Made by a program: the position numbers and the translations under genes
The notes under the pieces: model-generated
The model's input: only the letters and a program-made list of their open reading frames with translations
Told to the model about the DNA's origin: nothing
The model's database searches: none
In this document: positions 7,480 through 17,655 of the stretch, piece after piece
How positions within the stretch are numbered: the first letter of the stretch is position 1
Layout: the number at the start of each line of letters is the position of its first letter
From: Arthrobacter sp. zg-Y20
GTDB lineage: Bacteria; Actinomycetota; Actinomycetes; Actinomycetales; Micrococcaceae
Direction of reading: 5' to 3'
Length of the DNA stretch: 64,000 bases
Assembly (NCBI RefSeq): GCF_030142075.1
Contig: NZ_CP126241.1
Location: 2,046,001-2,110,000 of the forward strand

Positions 7480-9618
7480 TTAAAGGATGTCGGTGCCGTC
7501 CACCCGCACGTACACCGGGTCCCCCGTGCGCCGCGCGGATGCTGCGGCCTTGACGGACCGCAACGACGCCGTGATGGACGGGGCCGCAGCATAGGGGAAG
7601 AACAGCAGCGTGCGGTACCTGCCGCCGGCTCCGCCCAGCTGCCCGGCCTCCGGTCCGCTGTCCTGGACGCCGCCCGGAAGACCTGCGGAGGGAAGCGGTG
7701 CAGGACCAATGGAACGGACCCCCTGAGGCAGGTCCAGCCGGGTACTAAAGGCTTCCAGTGCCTCACGCGAACCGGTCAGCTCCGCATACCGTACAGCAGG
7801 AGGCAGGCCTAGTTCCTGCCGCAGCGCCAGTTCGCGCTCCGCTGCCCCCGCAGGGTCCCAGCGCAGCAGGTGCCCAACGGTTGTGCCGTCGTCGGCCGTC
7901 ACCACCACCAGTCCCTTCTCCCCCGCCGGACGAACCAGCGCGGCGGCGCTGAACCAGCGCCGCAGGGTATCTTCCCCGGCACGCAGGGACTCCCGCGAGA
8001 GCATCGCGTTGCCGTCCAGCAGGATGGCCGCCGCGTATCCGCCGGCCGCAACCGGTTCGGCTCCGGGCGTGGCAACCACCAGTGCAGGCGCATCAGGGAT
8101 CTCGGCCCGCACATGGTCCCCAGCCGATGAAATGACCGTGGTGGAAGGAAAGGCGCGCCCCAGCTCCTCGGCAGTGCGTCCCGCGCCGGCAGTGGAACCG
8201 CGCAGCTGTGTTCCGCCGCAGTTGCCGCAGTGCCACATAGGCTCCGGGCGCCCGCACCAGCGGCAGGCAGGAATGCCGTTTCGGCTGGCCAGCCCCAACG
8301 GACCGGAGCAGTGCCGGCAGCGCGCGGGTTCCCGGCAGTCCTGGCAGGCAAGGGCCGGAGAGAAACCGGTACGTGCCACCTGGACCAGCACCGGACCGCG
8401 GGTCAGCCCGTCCTGGGCGGCCTTCCACGCTGTATGCGGAATCCGGGCCCGGGCCGCCAACGGATCCCGTTCCATGGTGAAGGAGTCCGAGGTGCTGACC
8501 ACGCGGGGCGCGTGCCCGCGGACGGTGGAGCGCTCGGCCGCGATCCCGGCGGCCCAGCCGCTGGCAACCAGCCGCTGGGCTTCGGTGCTGCGCGAATGCG
8601 AGGCAAGCAGGAGCGCACAGTTCTCCAGTTCGGTGCGCAGCAGCAGGACATCGCGTGCATGCTGGTAGGGAGCGCGCTGCTCGGCATGCAGGTCATCGGC
8701 GTCGTCCCAGAGCACGGCCAAGCCAAGGTCCGTTACGGGTGCGTAGGCAGCTGACCGGGTGCCGATAGCAACCCGGACGTCACCGTGCAGCAGCTTTAGG
8801 AAGCTGCGGTAGCGCGGGGTGGGACCGTCCTCCGCAGTCAGCCGCACAAACGCGTCGGCTCCGATGCGTGCGGTCAGGGCAGCCTGAAGCCGGGCCAGGT
8901 CCTTGTTGTCGGGCACCACCACTACGGCCCCGCGCCCGGAAATCAGCGTGGACCGGACGGCTTCGGCGATTTCGGCAGGCCAGTCCTGCGGTCCGTATCC
9001 GCCCAGCGAGGAGAGCACCGCGCGCGGACTGTGGCCGGCAGCCAGGTGGGTGAGGAAGCGGGGGCCGTGCGGATAACGTGCCAGCGGATTCGCTCCGGCA
9101 CCTTCCGGTCCGTCAGCCTTACCCGGTGCGGCCGGCGTAGCAGTTTCGCCGTCGTCCGCCGCGTTCTTGCGTGCCGTGAATTCCTTGTCCACACGGGCCG
9201 CCCGCGGCGGAATGGCGACGCGCAGCACATCGTGCACCGTGCCCGCGTACCGTGCCGCCACCGCTTCAGCCAGGCGAAGGATCTGCGGGGTGAGCACCGG
9301 CTGCGGGGAAATGACCTTACCCAGCGGCATCAACCGGGCCGTGGTATCCGCTTCCGCGGTCCGTTCGGTGATGAACCCGGGCAGCTCCTGCCCGCCGAAC
9401 CGCACCTTGACCCGGGCACCGGACACCGCGTCGGCGTCGAGCTCCACGGGAACCAGATAGTCGAACGGCCGGTCCAGGTGCGGCAGGGGCGAGTCCAGCA
9501 AGACGCGCGCTATCGGCAGGGCAGGCGCCGGCTGGGCCTTGCCCACTGCCTTGGCCGGCGGCGTGAAGCCGTGCAGCAGCGACAGCTGCACGGCCTCCCC
9601 GGACTGGTCCGCTGCCAT
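7480..9618 (-). CDS. priA: Probable primosomal protein N' (PriA), actinobacterial form lacking ATPase motifs
   Basis: A 712-residue PriA homologue. The N-terminal 3'-DNA-binding domain begins ARVLLDSPLPHLDRPFDYLVP. A cysteine-rich zinc region with eight Cys in CxxC pairs (about residues 424-466) matches PriA. The Walker A GxxGSGKT motif is missing: the equivalent place reads GHSPRAVLSSLGGYG. The DEAH-type box reads WDDADD. This is the known state of actinobacterial PriA, thought to be helicase-inactive but kept for replication restart protein contacts. It sits five bases downstream of metK, as the last gene of the mihF-priA series. Confidence 0.9.
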   Translation of the reverse strand: MAADQSGEAVQLSLLHGFTPPAKAVGKAQPAPALPIARVLLDSPLPHLDRPFDYLVPVELDADAVSGARVKVRFGGQELPGFITERTAEADTTARLMPLGKVISPQPVLTPQILRLAEAVAARYAGTVHDVLRVAIPPRAARVDKEFTARKNAADDGETATPAAPGKADGPEGAGANPLARYPHGPRFLTHLAAGHSPRAVLSSLGGYGPQDWPAEIAEAVRSTLISGRGAVVVVPDNKDLARLQAALTARIGADAFVRLTAEDGPTPRYRSFLKLLHGDVRVAIGTRSAAYAPVTDLGLAVLWDDADDLHAEQRAPYQHARDVLLLRTELENCALLLASHSRSTEAQRLVASGWAAGIAAERSTVRGHAPRVVSTSDSFTMERDPLAARARIPHTAWKAAQDGLTRGPVLVQVARTGFSPALACQDCREPARCRHCSGPLGLASRNGIPACRWCGRPEPMWHCGNCGGTQLRGSTAGAGRTAEELGRAFPSTTVISSAGDHVRAEIPDAPALVVATPGAEPVAAGGYAAAILLDGNAMLSRESLRAGEDTLRRWFSAAALVRPAGEKGLVVVTADDGTTVGHLLRWDPAGAAERELALRQELGLPPAVRYAELTGSREALEAFSTRLDLPQGVRSIGPAPLPSAGLPGGVQDSGPEAGQLGGAGGRYRTLLFFPYAAAPSITASLRSVKAAASARRTGDPVYVRVDGTDIL

Positions 9619-9623
9619 GCCGG

Positions 9624-10847
9624 CTACACGTTGAAGTAGCTGCGGAGGTCCTCGACCTTGTCCTTGCGCTCCCAGGTGAACCCTTCATCCTCGCGGCCGA
9701 AGTGGCCGTGCGCGGCGGTTCGCTGGTAGATGGGGCGCTTCAGGTCCAGGCCGTTAATGATGCCCAGCGGGCGGAGGTCGAAGACCTCCTGGACGGCGTC
9801 AGCGATCCGGGCCGGGTCAACGGTTTCGGTCCCAAAGGTCTCCACGTAGATGCCTACGGGGCGGGCCATGCCGATGGCGTAGGCAATCTGGATTTCCGCA
9901 CGCCGGGCCAGGCCGGCGGCGACCACGTTTTTGGCCACCCAGCGCATGGCGTAGGCCGCTGAACGGTCCACCTTGCTCGGGTCCTTGCCGCTGAAGGCGC
10001 CGCCGCCGTGGCGGGCGAATCCGCCGTAGGTGTCCACAATGATCTTGCGGCCGGTCAGGCCCGCGTCTCCCACGGGGCCGCCGATGACGAACGGGCCGCC
10101 CGGGTTGATGATGTGCTGCACGTTGGAGACGTCCAGGTCACTGCCGGCCAGCACGGGATTAATGACGTACGCCGCCATGTCGGCCCGCAGCTGCTCAAGG
10201 TCCAGGTCTGCGGCGTGCTGGGTGGATACCACCACGGAATCAACGGACACTGGGCGGTCGCCGTCGTAGCCAATGGTGACCTGGGTCTTGCCGTCCGGGC
10301 GGAGGTACGGGAGGGTGCCGTCCTTGCGGACGTTGGTCAGGCGCTCGGAGAGCCGGTGCGCCAGCCAGATGGGCGTGGGCATCAGCACCGAGGTTTCATC
10401 ACTGGCGTAGCCGAACATAATGCCCTGGTCCCCCGCGCCTTGGGCGTCGTACGGGTCCACCACCTTGCCGGTGCGGTTTTCCAGGGAGTTGAACACGCCG
10501 GAGGCGATTTCCGGGGACTGCTGGCCAATGGAGACGGACACACCGCAGCGCGCACCGTCGAAGCCGTTGGCGGAAGAGTCGTAGCCGATGTCCAGGATGG
10601 TGTCGCGGACCAACTGCGGGATTTCGACGTAGCCCTCGGTGGTCACCTCACCGGCAACATGGACCAGGCCGGTGGTCACGAGGGTTTCAACAGCTACCCG
10701 GGACTCGGGGTCCACCTTGAGCAGTCCGTCGAGGATGGCGTCACTGATCTGGTCGCAGATTTTGTCCGGGTGGCCCTCAGTGACGGATTCCGAGGTAAAA
10801 AGGCGCAGGTTGGACTGCGTCTTGGGAGAGGCAGAAGTAGAAGTCAC
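9624..10847 (-). CDS. metK: S-adenosylmethionine synthetase
   Basis: A 407-residue MetK that makes S-adenosylmethionine from methionine and ATP in the cytosol. Signatures visible: [20 protein letters not shown] near the N-terminus, [12 protein letters not shown] for ATP binding, and [19 protein letters not shown] for the phosphate-binding loop. The GTG at 10847 (VTSTSAS) gives the usual length and has GTAGAG upstream; the open frame continues ten codons further. It lies between coaBC (54 bases upstream) and priA. Confidence 0.97.
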   Translation of the reverse strand: MTSTSASPKTQSNLRLFTSESVTEGHPDKICDQISDAILDGLLKVDPESRVAVETLVTTGLVHVAGEVTTEGYVEIPQLVRDTILDIGYDSSANGFDGARCGVSVSIGQQSPEIASGVFNSLENRTGKVVDPYDAQGAGDQGIMFGYASDETSVLMPTPIWLAHRLSERLTNVRKDGTLPYLRPDGKTQVTIGYDGDRPVSVDSVVVSTQHAADLDLEQLRADMAAYVINPVLAGSDLDVSNVQHIINPGGPFVIGGPVGDAGLTGRKIIVDTYGGFARHGGGAFSGKDPSKVDRSAAYAMRWVAKNVVAAGLARRAEIQIAYAIGMARPVGIYVETFGTETVDPARIADAVQEVFDLRPLGIINGLDLKRPIYQRTAAHGHFGREDEGFTWERKDKVEDLRSYFNV

Positions 10848-10901
10848 AGCATTTACTCTACCGGGCACCCCGGACACTCCCGGACCCGGCCGGCCGCGGG
10901 G

Positions 10902-12128
10902 TCAGGACCGGCGGGCAGCCAGTTCGCCGGCAATCCGTGCGATGATGCGCGCCGAGACCTCGGATTTGGTACCGGCGATGGTTCCGGCCGGCTCCAGGTC
11001 CGAGTCCTGCGGTGAGAGAATCGTCACCTCGGTTTCGTCCTGACCGAAGACCAGGGACCGGCCCACCCGGTTCAGCACCAGCAGGTCGCAGCCCTTCCGG
11101 GCCAGTTTCTTGCGGCCGTATTCCAGGACGTCGGCTGACGCGTCACCGGTCTCGGCGGCGAACCCGACAATAAGCCGCGGTGCGGCGGTGGCGGACGCAT
11201 CCCGGTCCTGCACCAGTTCGCGCAGGATATCGGGGTTGCGGACCAGGGTAATCACAGGGTCGGGGACGTCGTCGCTCTTTTTGATTTTGGTTTCCACCGT
11301 CCGGTCCGGACGGAAGTCTGCCACGGCCGCGGCCATGATCAGCACGTCCGAATTGGCGGCAGCCTCGCGGACTGCCGCACGCATGTCCAGCGCGGTCTCC
11401 ACGGAAACCAGTTCGACGCCGGCAGGGGCCGGGACGTCCATGTGGGCGGCGATGAGGCGCACCTTGGCGCCTGCGGCAAGGGCGGCCGAGGCCAGAGCGG
11501 TCCCCTGCTTGCCGGAGGAACGGTTGCCCAGGAAACGGACCGGGTCCAGGGGTTCGCGGGTGCCGCCGGCGGTGATGGTTACAGTGGTACCGGAAAGCGG
11601 GCCCGGCTCCACCGCGGCCAACGCGGCAGCGTAGATCGCTTCGGGCTCGGGCAGCCGCCCCGGACCCGAGTCCTTGCCGGTCAGGCGGCCGACGCCCGGT
11701 TCCAGGACCACGGCGCCGCGGCTGCGCAGGGTCGCCACGTTGGCCGCCGTGGCGGGATGGGCCCACATTTCGGTGTGCATGGCAGGTGCGAACACCACCG
11801 GGCCCCTGGCCATCAGCAGCGTATTTGTCAGCAGGTCATTGGCCTGCCCCGAGGCGGCGCGCGCCAGCAGGTCCGCCGTGGCGGGGGCCACCACAATCAG
11901 ATCGGCTTCATGGCCCAGCCGAACGTGGTTGACCTTCTCCACCTCGTCAAAGACCGAAGAGGAAACGGTGTTGCCGGACAGTGCCTCCCAGGTGGCAACT
12001 CCGACAAACTGCTTGGAGGATTCAGTGGGCACAACGCTGACGTTGTGCCCGGCTTCGGTAAACAACCGCAGCAGCGACGCGGCTTTGTACGCGGCAATTC
12101 CGCCGCCAACGCCCAGAACTACGCGCAC
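10902..12128 (-). CDS. coaBC: Bifunctional phosphopantothenoylcysteine synthetase/decarboxylase
   Basis: A 408-residue fusion protein catalysing two consecutive steps of coenzyme A synthesis. The N-terminal flavin-dependent CoaC domain (about 1-180) has GVGGGIAAYKA, the catalytic His68 in VNHVRLG and APATAD. The C-terminal CoaB ligase domain starts near TVTITAGGTREPLDPVRFLGN. The motif usually reading PAMN is PAMH (115-118), and the substrate clamp usually reading ACGxxGxGRM is LTGKDSGPGRL (149-159) with no Cys. Start GTG 12128 has GGAAGG seven bases upstream. It follows rpoZ by 30 bases, as in other actinobacteria. Confidence 0.96.
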   Translation of the reverse strand: MRVVLGVGGGIAAYKAASLLRLFTEAGHNVSVVPTESSKQFVGVATWEALSGNTVSSSVFDEVEKVNHVRLGHEADLIVVAPATADLLARAASGQANDLLTNTLLMARGPVVFAPAMHTEMWAHPATAANVATLRSRGAVVLEPGVGRLTGKDSGPGRLPEPEAIYAAALAAVEPGPLSGTTVTITAGGTREPLDPVRFLGNRSSGKQGTALASAALAAGAKVRLIAAHMDVPAPAGVELVSVETALDMRAAVREAAANSDVLIMAAAVADFRPDRTVETKIKKSDDVPDPVITLVRNPDILRELVQDRDASATAAPRLIVGFAAETGDASADVLEYGRKKLARKGCDLLVLNRVGRSLVFGQDETEVTILSPQDSDLEPAGTIAGTKSEVSARIIARIAGELAARRS

Positions 12129-12158
12129 GCTGCTGCCTTCCCCCGTTGGTGGTGCTGT

Positions 12159-12410
12159 CTACTCGGCGGTTTCGCTCGGGCGCACCACAAGCATGCCGTC
12201 GTTGATCTCGCGCAGGGCGATGGACAGCGGCTTTTCGTTCAGCTTGGTTTCGACCAGCGGGCCAACATACTCGAACAGGCCCTCATGGAGCTGGGAGTAG
12301 TAGGCATTGATCTGGCGGGCGCGCTTGGCACCGTAGATGACCAGCGCGTACTTGGAATCGGCGGCTTCGAGCAGGTCGTCGATCGGCGGGTTGATGATGC
12401 CTTCAGACAC
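12159..12410 (-). CDS. rpoZ: RNA polymerase omega subunit
   Basis: An 83-residue omega subunit that helps assemble core RNA polymerase by binding beta-prime. Diagnostic segments are [10 protein letters not shown] near the N-terminus, the conserved [18 protein letters not shown] helix and a C-terminal [15 protein letters not shown]. The GTG at 12410 with GGAG six bases upstream is the likely start; an in-frame TTG four codons earlier has no site. It lies between gmk and coaBC, the common actinobacterial order. Confidence 0.95.
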   Translation of the reverse strand: MSEGIINPPIDDLLEAADSKYALVIYGAKRARQINAYYSQLHEGLFEYVGPLVETKLNEKPLSIALREINDGMLVVRPSETAE

Positions 12411-12448
12411 AGGGTTCTCCAAAATTCTTGAACGGGATTCGAGGTTTG

Positions 12449-13018
12449 TCAGCGCTGGCGCGGACTGATTCCCATGAGTGATACGAGCTCAGCTGCAGCC
12501 CGCTGGACGTCATCATTAATGACGGTGTGATCGAACTCGGACTCGGCAGCAAGTTCCAGTTTAGCGGTTTCCAGCCGTTGCTGCTGCTCTTCGGGGGTTT
12601 CGGTACCCCGGCCCACCAGACGGCGTACCATTTCGTCCCAGCTGGGCGGGGCCAGGAACACGAAATTCGCCTCCGGCATGGACTTCTTGACCTGGCGTGC
12701 GCCCTGCAGGTCAATCTCCAGGAGAACGCTGCGGCCATCGGCCATGGCGGCCTCCACGGTGCGGCGCAGGGTGCCGTAGCGGTTGCGGCCGTGGACAACG
12801 GCCCACTCGAGCATCTGGTCCTGTTCAATCATGGCGTCGAACTCTTCAGCGCTGACGAAGAAGTAGTGCACGCCGTCTTCCTCGCCGGGCCGGGGTGCCC
12901 GGGTGGTGGCGGAGACGGAAAGCCAGACCTCGGGATAATTGTCCCGGATATAGGTGGACACAGTGCCCTTGCCAACTGCGGTTGGACCTGCAAGAACTGT
13001 CAGCCGCGGTTGCGACAC
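12449..13018 (-). CDS. gmk: Guanylate kinase
   Basis: A 189-residue guanylate kinase converting GMP and ATP to GDP and ADP. It has the P-loop GPTAVGKGT (about residues 9-17), the GMP-binding [11 protein letters not shown] and DGVHYFFVS, and [12 protein letters not shown]. The GTG at 13018 is chosen because TGAGG lies five bases upstream; the GTG five codons earlier has no ribosome binding site. Its product level also feeds (p)ppGpp metabolism (rel is at 47873). It is 53 bases downstream of mihF. Confidence 0.96.
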   Translation of the reverse strand: MSQPRLTVLAGPTAVGKGTVSTYIRDNYPEVWLSVSATTRAPRPGEEDGVHYFFVSAEEFDAMIEQDQMLEWAVVHGRNRYGTLRRTVEAAMADGRSVLLEIDLQGARQVKKSMPEANFVFLAPPSWDEMVRRLVGRGTETPEEQQQRLETAKLELAAESEFDHTVINDDVQRAAAELVSLMGISPRQR

Positions 13019-13071
13019 GTAAACCTCATTCACTCGTGATAAATGCGCTGAAAGACTGCAGCGGTCGAAAC

Positions 13072-13389
13072 CTAGTGGTTCTCCAGCAGCTCGATCAGCG
13101 CCTTGCGCTGATGCACGCCCAGCCCCCGGACACGGCGGGTGGGCGCTATACCTACCGTAGCCATTATTCCAGCTGCGCGGCGCTCCCCTACACCGGGCAG
13201 GGCGCGGAGCAGGTCCATGACCTTCAGCCGGCCTACGGCCTCCTCCCCCGAACGGGAGAGGATCACTTCTTCAATACTGAGGTCACCGGACTTGATGCGT
13301 GACTTGACCTCGGCCCGTACGGCCCGGGCGGCAGTGGCTTTTTCCCGGGCCCGGGTACGCTCGGCTTCGGTCAGGGGCTTGAGGTTCAA
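13072..13389 (-). CDS. mihF: Actinobacterial integration host factor (mIHF)
   Basis: A 105-residue nucleoid-associated protein. The all-helical mIHF architecture is visible: a long N-terminal helix rich in Arg and Glu ([20 protein letters not shown]), then a helix-two-turn-helix ([21 protein letters not shown]) that binds DNA. It is unrelated to the HU-like IHF of Proteobacteria and is often essential in actinobacteria. TTG 13389 is the start, with GGGAG six bases upstream. It has its own promoter (13444-13473) and leads the mihF-gmk-rpoZ-coaBC-metK-priA series. Confidence 0.93.
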   Translation of the reverse strand: MNLKPLTEAERTRAREKATAARAVRAEVKSRIKSGDLSIEEVILSRSGEEAVGRLKVMDLLRALPGVGERRAAGIMATVGIAPTRRVRGLGVHQRKALIELLENH

Positions 13390-13443
13390 AAGGGACTCCC
13401 GGACGACGACGTACCGCTGTCAGCGGCTCTGCTGGTAGGACCG

Positions 13444-13473
13444 AACCTATCCGCAATCGAAGCCCAATTGCAA
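13444..13473 (-). promoter_or_regulatory. Predicted promoter of mihF
   Basis: On the minus strand, TTGCAA (13468-13473) and TAGGTT (13444-13449) are 18 bases apart, matching a housekeeping sigma promoter. Transcription would start near 13437, giving a leader of about 48 bases before the mihF TTG. This separates the nucleoid/transcription genes from the pyrimidine genes upstream. Confidence 0.5.
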
Positions 13474-13505
13474 TGGAGCGGGCTTTCGGCGCAGACGGCG
13501 CGCAG

Positions 13506-14366
13506 TTACGGTTTGGCTGCCAGCTCCGCGCCGGCCCGTACCGCCGCTGCCTGCAGCAACCGCGGATCCGGTCCGGCCTGCAGGATGCCGCGGCTGGAGG
13601 TGGCCAGGACATTGGGATACGCCGCTCCGAAGGTTTTGCGCAGGTCTGCGGCCGTCGCGCCTTGGGCACCCAGGCCCGGCGCCAGCAGGGGCGCACGGGA
13701 TGCGGCCAGGTCAATGTCCAGCCCGTCCAGCACCCCGGCCCCCACCGTCGCGCCGACCACCAGGCCCACCGGGCCCAGCCCATCCGGGGTCCGTGCGTTT
13801 TCCGCGGCGGCGGCATCAACCACGCGTGCAGCCACCGAGCGTTCCCCGTGAGCGTTGCCGGCGTGCTGCACCGAGGCACCTTCCGGGTTGGACGTCAGTG
13901 CCAGCACAAACACACCGCGTCCGCTGCCTGCTGCGAGATCCAGGGCCGGGCGCAGCGATTCGAAGCCGAGATACGGGCTGAGCGTCACGGCGTCGGCGGC
14001 CAGGACGGAGCCGTCCCGCAGCCAGGCATCGGCATAGGCAGCCATGGTGGAGCCAATGTCGCCGCGCTTGGCATCGGCAATGCTGAGCATCCCCGCGTCG
14101 GCGCACGCCGCCAGCAAGCGCTCCAGGACCGCGAGGCCCGCCGAGCCGTGGCGTTCGAACAGGGCCACCTGCGGTTTGAGTGCGGCGGCGTGCCCGGCCA
14201 CCGCCTCCAGGACGGTCAGCGAGAAACGCTCCAGCCCGGCGGCGTCGTCGTTAAGTCCCCAGTCCGCCAAGAGGCCCGGATGTGGATCAACGCCCACGCA
14301 CAGCTGCCCGCGGCGGTCCATGGCCGAGCGCAGCCGTGCGCCGAACTGACGGCGTGCCTCAGGCAC
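13506..14366 (-). CDS. pyrF: Orotidine 5'-phosphate decarboxylase
   Basis: A 286-residue OMP decarboxylase performing the last step of UMP synthesis. The active-site segment [11 protein letters not shown] (about residues 97-106, Lys100) is of the longer actinobacterial type. GVDPHP near residue 25-30 is the first beta strand with the substrate Asp. The GTG start at 14366 overlaps the carB stop by eight bases, so translation is coupled. It ends the pyr operon; the next gene has its own promoter. Confidence 0.95.
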   Translation of the reverse strand: MPEARRQFGARLRSAMDRRGQLCVGVDPHPGLLADWGLNDDAAGLERFSLTVLEAVAGHAAALKPQVALFERHGSAGLAVLERLLAACADAGMLSIADAKRGDIGSTMAAYADAWLRDGSVLAADAVTLSPYLGFESLRPALDLAAGSGRGVFVLALTSNPEGASVQHAGNAHGERSVAARVVDAAAAENARTPDGLGPVGLVVGATVGAGVLDGLDIDLAASRAPLLAPGLGAQGATAADLRKTFGAAYPNVLATSSRGILQAGPDPRLLQAAAVRAGAELAAKP

Positions 14367-17300
14367 CTGCGGCGGCCTTCAGGCGGGCGGCATGCTCCTG
14401 CAGCGAGGTGACATCCCATTCATAGGAGCGCATCGCCTCAATGGCCTGCACCGCTGCGCCGAACTCGGACACCGTGGTGACCACCGGGCAGCCGATGGAG
14501 GTGGCAGCGGCACGGATCTCGTAACCGTCGCCGCGGGCCTGGCCGCCGGAGGGAGTGTTCACCACCAGGTTGATCTCACCTGCGGTGATGAGGTCGACGA
14601 CGGTGCCTTCCCCGTTGGGGCCGGTCCCCTCGGCAACCTTCCGCACCACGGTGGCGGTGATGCCGTTGCGGCGCAGTACATCGGCGGTGCCGCCGGTGGA
14701 GAGGATTTCGAAGCCGAGGTCGCTCATCAGCTTCACCGGCATGATGATTGAGCGCTTGTCCCGGTTGGCCACGGATACAAACACCTTGCCGGCGGTGGGC
14801 AGGGCGCTGTTGGCTGCGGCCTGGGACTTGGCGAAGGCCGTGTCGAAGTATTTGTCGATGCCCATGACCTCGCCGGTGGACCGCATTTCCGGGCCGAGCA
14901 GGGAATCCACCACAGTGCCCTCGGGCGTGCGGAACCGGCTGAAGGGCAGCACTGCTTCCTTCACGGCCACCGGGGCGTCCAGCGGCAGGGTGGAGCCGTC
15001 GCCGTCGGCGGTCAGCTTTCCGGCGGCCCGCAGTTCAGCGATGGTGACGCCGGTGCCGATCAGGGCGGCGGCCTTGGCCAGCTGCACTCCGGTGGCCTTG
15101 GAGACGAACGGGACCGTGCGGGAGGCCCGCGGGTTGGCTTCGATGACGTACAGGACGTCGGAAGCCAGCGCGAACTGGATGTTGATCAGGCCGCGCACGC
15201 CCACGCCGGCGGCGATGGCCCGGGTGGCTTCGCGGACCCGGGCGATGACGTCGGTGCCCAGGGTGATGGGCGGCAGCACGCAGGCGGAGTCGCCGGAATG
15301 GATGCCGGCTTCCTCGATGTGCTCCATGATCCCGCCCACGTACAGGTCGGTGCCGTCGAAGAGGGCGTCCACGTCGATCTCGATCGCGTCCTCGAGGAAC
15401 CGGTCCACCAGCACCGGGTGGTCCGGCGTGATTTCGGTGGCGTTGGTGATGTAGCGGGACAGGTTTTCCTCGTCGTACACGATTTCCATGCCCCGGCCGC
15501 CCAGCACATAGGAAGGCCGGACCAGCACCGGGTAACCGATTTCGTCCGCAACCTTCTTCGCGTCCTCAAAGGAGACGGCGGTACCGTTCTTCGGTGCGGT
15601 CAGTCCGCCCTGGTCCAGGACCCGCTGGAAGGCACCGCGGTGTTCCGCCAGGTCGATTGCCTCGGGCGAGGTGCCCAGGATGGGGACACCGGCGTCGGCC
15701 AGCGCCTGCGCCAGCTTCAGCGGGGTCTGCCCGCCAAGCTGGACGAACACGCCCAGTACGCCGCCGGTGCGCTGCTCGGCAGCGATCACCTCCAGGACGT
15801 CTTCCAGGGTGAGCGGCTCGAAGTAGAGCCGGTCGGAGATGTCGTAGTCGGTGGAGACGGTTTCGGGATTGCAGTTGATCATGACCGTCTCGTGGCCGGC
15901 TTCGCGCAGCGCCATGGTCGCGTGCACGCAGGAGTAGTCGAACTCGATGCCCTGCCCGATCCGGTTGGGCCCGGAGCCCAGGATAATGATGGACGGCTTG
16001 GCGTGTTCGGCCACCTCGTCCTCCTCGTCGTAGGAGGAGTAGTGGTACGGGGTGTAGGCGGCGAACTCGGCGGCGCAGGTGTCCACGGTCTTGTAGACCG
16101 GGCGCACGTTCAGGGCATGCCGGACGCCGCGGACAACGGCCTCCGGGGTGTTGGTCAGCGTTCCGATCTGCTCATCGGAGAAGCCGTGCCGCTTGGCCAG
16201 GCGCAGGATGTCCTCGTTGACCGACGGCGTGGCGCGGATCTGCTCGGCCGTCTCGTTGATCAGGGCCAGCTGGTCCAGGTACCAGGGATCGATGCCGGTG
16301 GCTTCGAAGAGCTCTTCAATGGAAGCGCCGCCCAGCAGGGCCTGCTGGACCTGCTGCAGCCGCGCGGTGGTGGGCCGCTTGGCTGCTTCGACCAGGGCCG
16401 GGACGTCGGCGGCGTCCACCGGATCGAAGGACAGCGTGGCGCCCTTCTGCTCCAGGGAACGCAGCGCCTTCTGCAGGGCTTCGGTGAAGTTGCGGCCAAT
16501 GGCCATGGCCTCGCCCACCGACTTCATGGTGGTGGTCAGGGTGGGATCGGCGGCCGGGAACTTCTCGAACGCGAACCGCGGAACCTTCACGACCACGTAG
16601 TCCAGGGTCGGTTCGAAGGACGCCGGGGTTTTCTTCGTGATGTCGTTGGGGATCTCATCCAGGGTGTAGCCCAGGGAGAGCTTGGTGGCGATCTTGGCGA
16701 TGGCGAAACCGGTGGCCTTGGACGCCAGCGCGGAGGAGCGCGATACACGCGGGTTCATTTCGATGACCACCACGCGGCCGGTATCCGGTTCGATGGCGAA
16801 CTGGATGTTGCAGCCGCCGGTGTCCACCCCCACCTCCCGGATGACGGCGATGGCGATGTTGCGCAGCTTCTGGTATTCGCGGTCGGTCAGGGTCATGGCC
16901 GGGGCCACGGTGATGGAGTCGCCGGTGTGCACGCCCACGGGATCGAAGTTCTCGATGGAGCAGACGACCACCACGTTGTCGTTCTTGTCGCGCATCATTT
17001 CCAGCTCGTATTCCTTCCAGCCGAGGATGCTCTCTTCGAGCAATACCTCGGAGGTCGGGCTGTACTGGATGCCGGCGCCGGCGATGCGGCGCAGGTCCTC
17101 CGCGTTGTAGGCCAGGCCGGAACCCAGCCCGCCCATGGTGAAGGAGGGCCGGACCACCATCGGGTACCCGAGCTTTTCCGCTGCGGCGAAGGCCTCGTCC
17201 ATGCTGTGCACAATGATGGAATCAGCTGATTCGGCGCCGCAGCGTTCGACGACGCCCTTGAACTTTTCGCGGTCCTCGCCCAGTTCGATGGCGGCGATGT

Positions 17301-17655
17301 TGGCGCCGATGAGTTCCACGTTGTATTTCTCCAGCACGCCGTTCTTATCCAGCGCGATGGCGGTGTTCAGGGCGGTCTGCCCGCCCAGGGTGGGCAGGAT
17401 CGCGTCGGGGCGTTCCTTGGCGATGATCTTTTCGACCACCTCGGGGGTGATCGGTTCCACGTAGGTGGCGTCGGCGAACTCCGGGTCCGTCATGATGGTG
17501 GCCGGGTTGGAGTTCACGAGGATGACCCGCAGGCCTTCCTCCTTCAGGACGCGCAATGCCTGCGTGCCAGAGTAGTCGAATTCCGCGGCCTGGCCGATGA
17601 CGATCGGGCCGGAGCCGATGACCAGGACGGATTTAAGGTCGGTTCTGCGGGGCAT
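14359..17655 (-). CDS. carB: Carbamoyl-phosphate synthase large subunit
   Basis: A 1098-residue synthetase that makes carbamoyl phosphate for pyrimidines and arginine. Two homologous ATP-grasp halves are visible: the N-terminal carboxyphosphate half starts [20 protein letters not shown] and the second half restarts near residue 560 with [19 protein letters not shown]. The C-terminal methylglyoxal-synthase-like allosteric domain (about the last 140 residues) probably binds UMP. The ATG at 17655 overlaps the carA stop by one base. Confidence 0.98.
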   Translation of the reverse strand: MPRRTDLKSVLVIGSGPIVIGQAAEFDYSGTQALRVLKEEGLRVILVNSNPATIMTDPEFADATYVEPITPEVVEKIIAKERPDAILPTLGGQTALNTAIALDKNGVLEKYNVELIGANIAAIELGEDREKFKGVVERCGAESADSIIVHSMDEAFAAAEKLGYPMVVRPSFTMGGLGSGLAYNAEDLRRIAGAGIQYSPTSEVLLEESILGWKEYELEMMRDKNDNVVVVCSIENFDPVGVHTGDSITVAPAMTLTDREYQKLRNIAIAVIREVGVDTGGCNIQFAIEPDTGRVVVIEMNPRVSRSSALASKATGFAIAKIATKLSLGYTLDEIPNDITKKTPASFEPTLDYVVVKVPRFAFEKFPAADPTLTTTMKSVGEAMAIGRNFTEALQKALRSLEQKGATLSFDPVDAADVPALVEAAKRPTTARLQQVQQALLGGASIEELFEATGIDPWYLDQLALINETAEQIRATPSVNEDILRLAKRHGFSDEQIGTLTNTPEAVVRGVRHALNVRPVYKTVDTCAAEFAAYTPYHYSSYDEEDEVAEHAKPSIIILGSGPNRIGQGIEFDYSCVHATMALREAGHETVMINCNPETVSTDYDISDRLYFEPLTLEDVLEVIAAEQRTGGVLGVFVQLGGQTPLKLAQALADAGVPILGTSPEAIDLAEHRGAFQRVLDQGGLTAPKNGTAVSFEDAKKVADEIGYPVLVRPSYVLGGRGMEIVYDEENLSRYITNATEITPDHPVLVDRFLEDAIEIDVDALFDGTDLYVGGIMEHIEEAGIHSGDSACVLPPITLGTDVIARVREATRAIAAGVGVRGLINIQFALASDVLYVIEANPRASRTVPFVSKATGVQLAKAAALIGTGVTIAELRAAGKLTADGDGSTLPLDAPVAVKEAVLPFSRFRTPEGTVVDSLLGPEMRSTGEVMGIDKYFDTAFAKSQAAANSALPTAGKVFVSVANRDKRSIIMPVKLMSDLGFEILSTGGTADVLRRNGITATVVRKVAEGTGPNGEGTVVDLITAGEINLVVNTPSGGQARGDGYEIRAAATSIGCPVVTTVSEFGAAVQAIEAMRSYEWDVTSLQEHAARLKAAAGA

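Noticed and set aside
10848-10901. SAM riboswitch upstream of metK
   Set aside because: The gap to coaBC is only 54 bases and shows no SAM aptamer conserved elements.
10008-11015. Long open frame antisense to metK
   Set aside because: Its translation is His/Gly/Val-rich with no motifs, as expected for the reverse of a GC-rich gene.
15298-17229. A 643-codon open frame antisense to carB
   Set aside because: Long antisense frames are common in high-GC DNA. It has no family signature, and the carB frame is beyond doubt.
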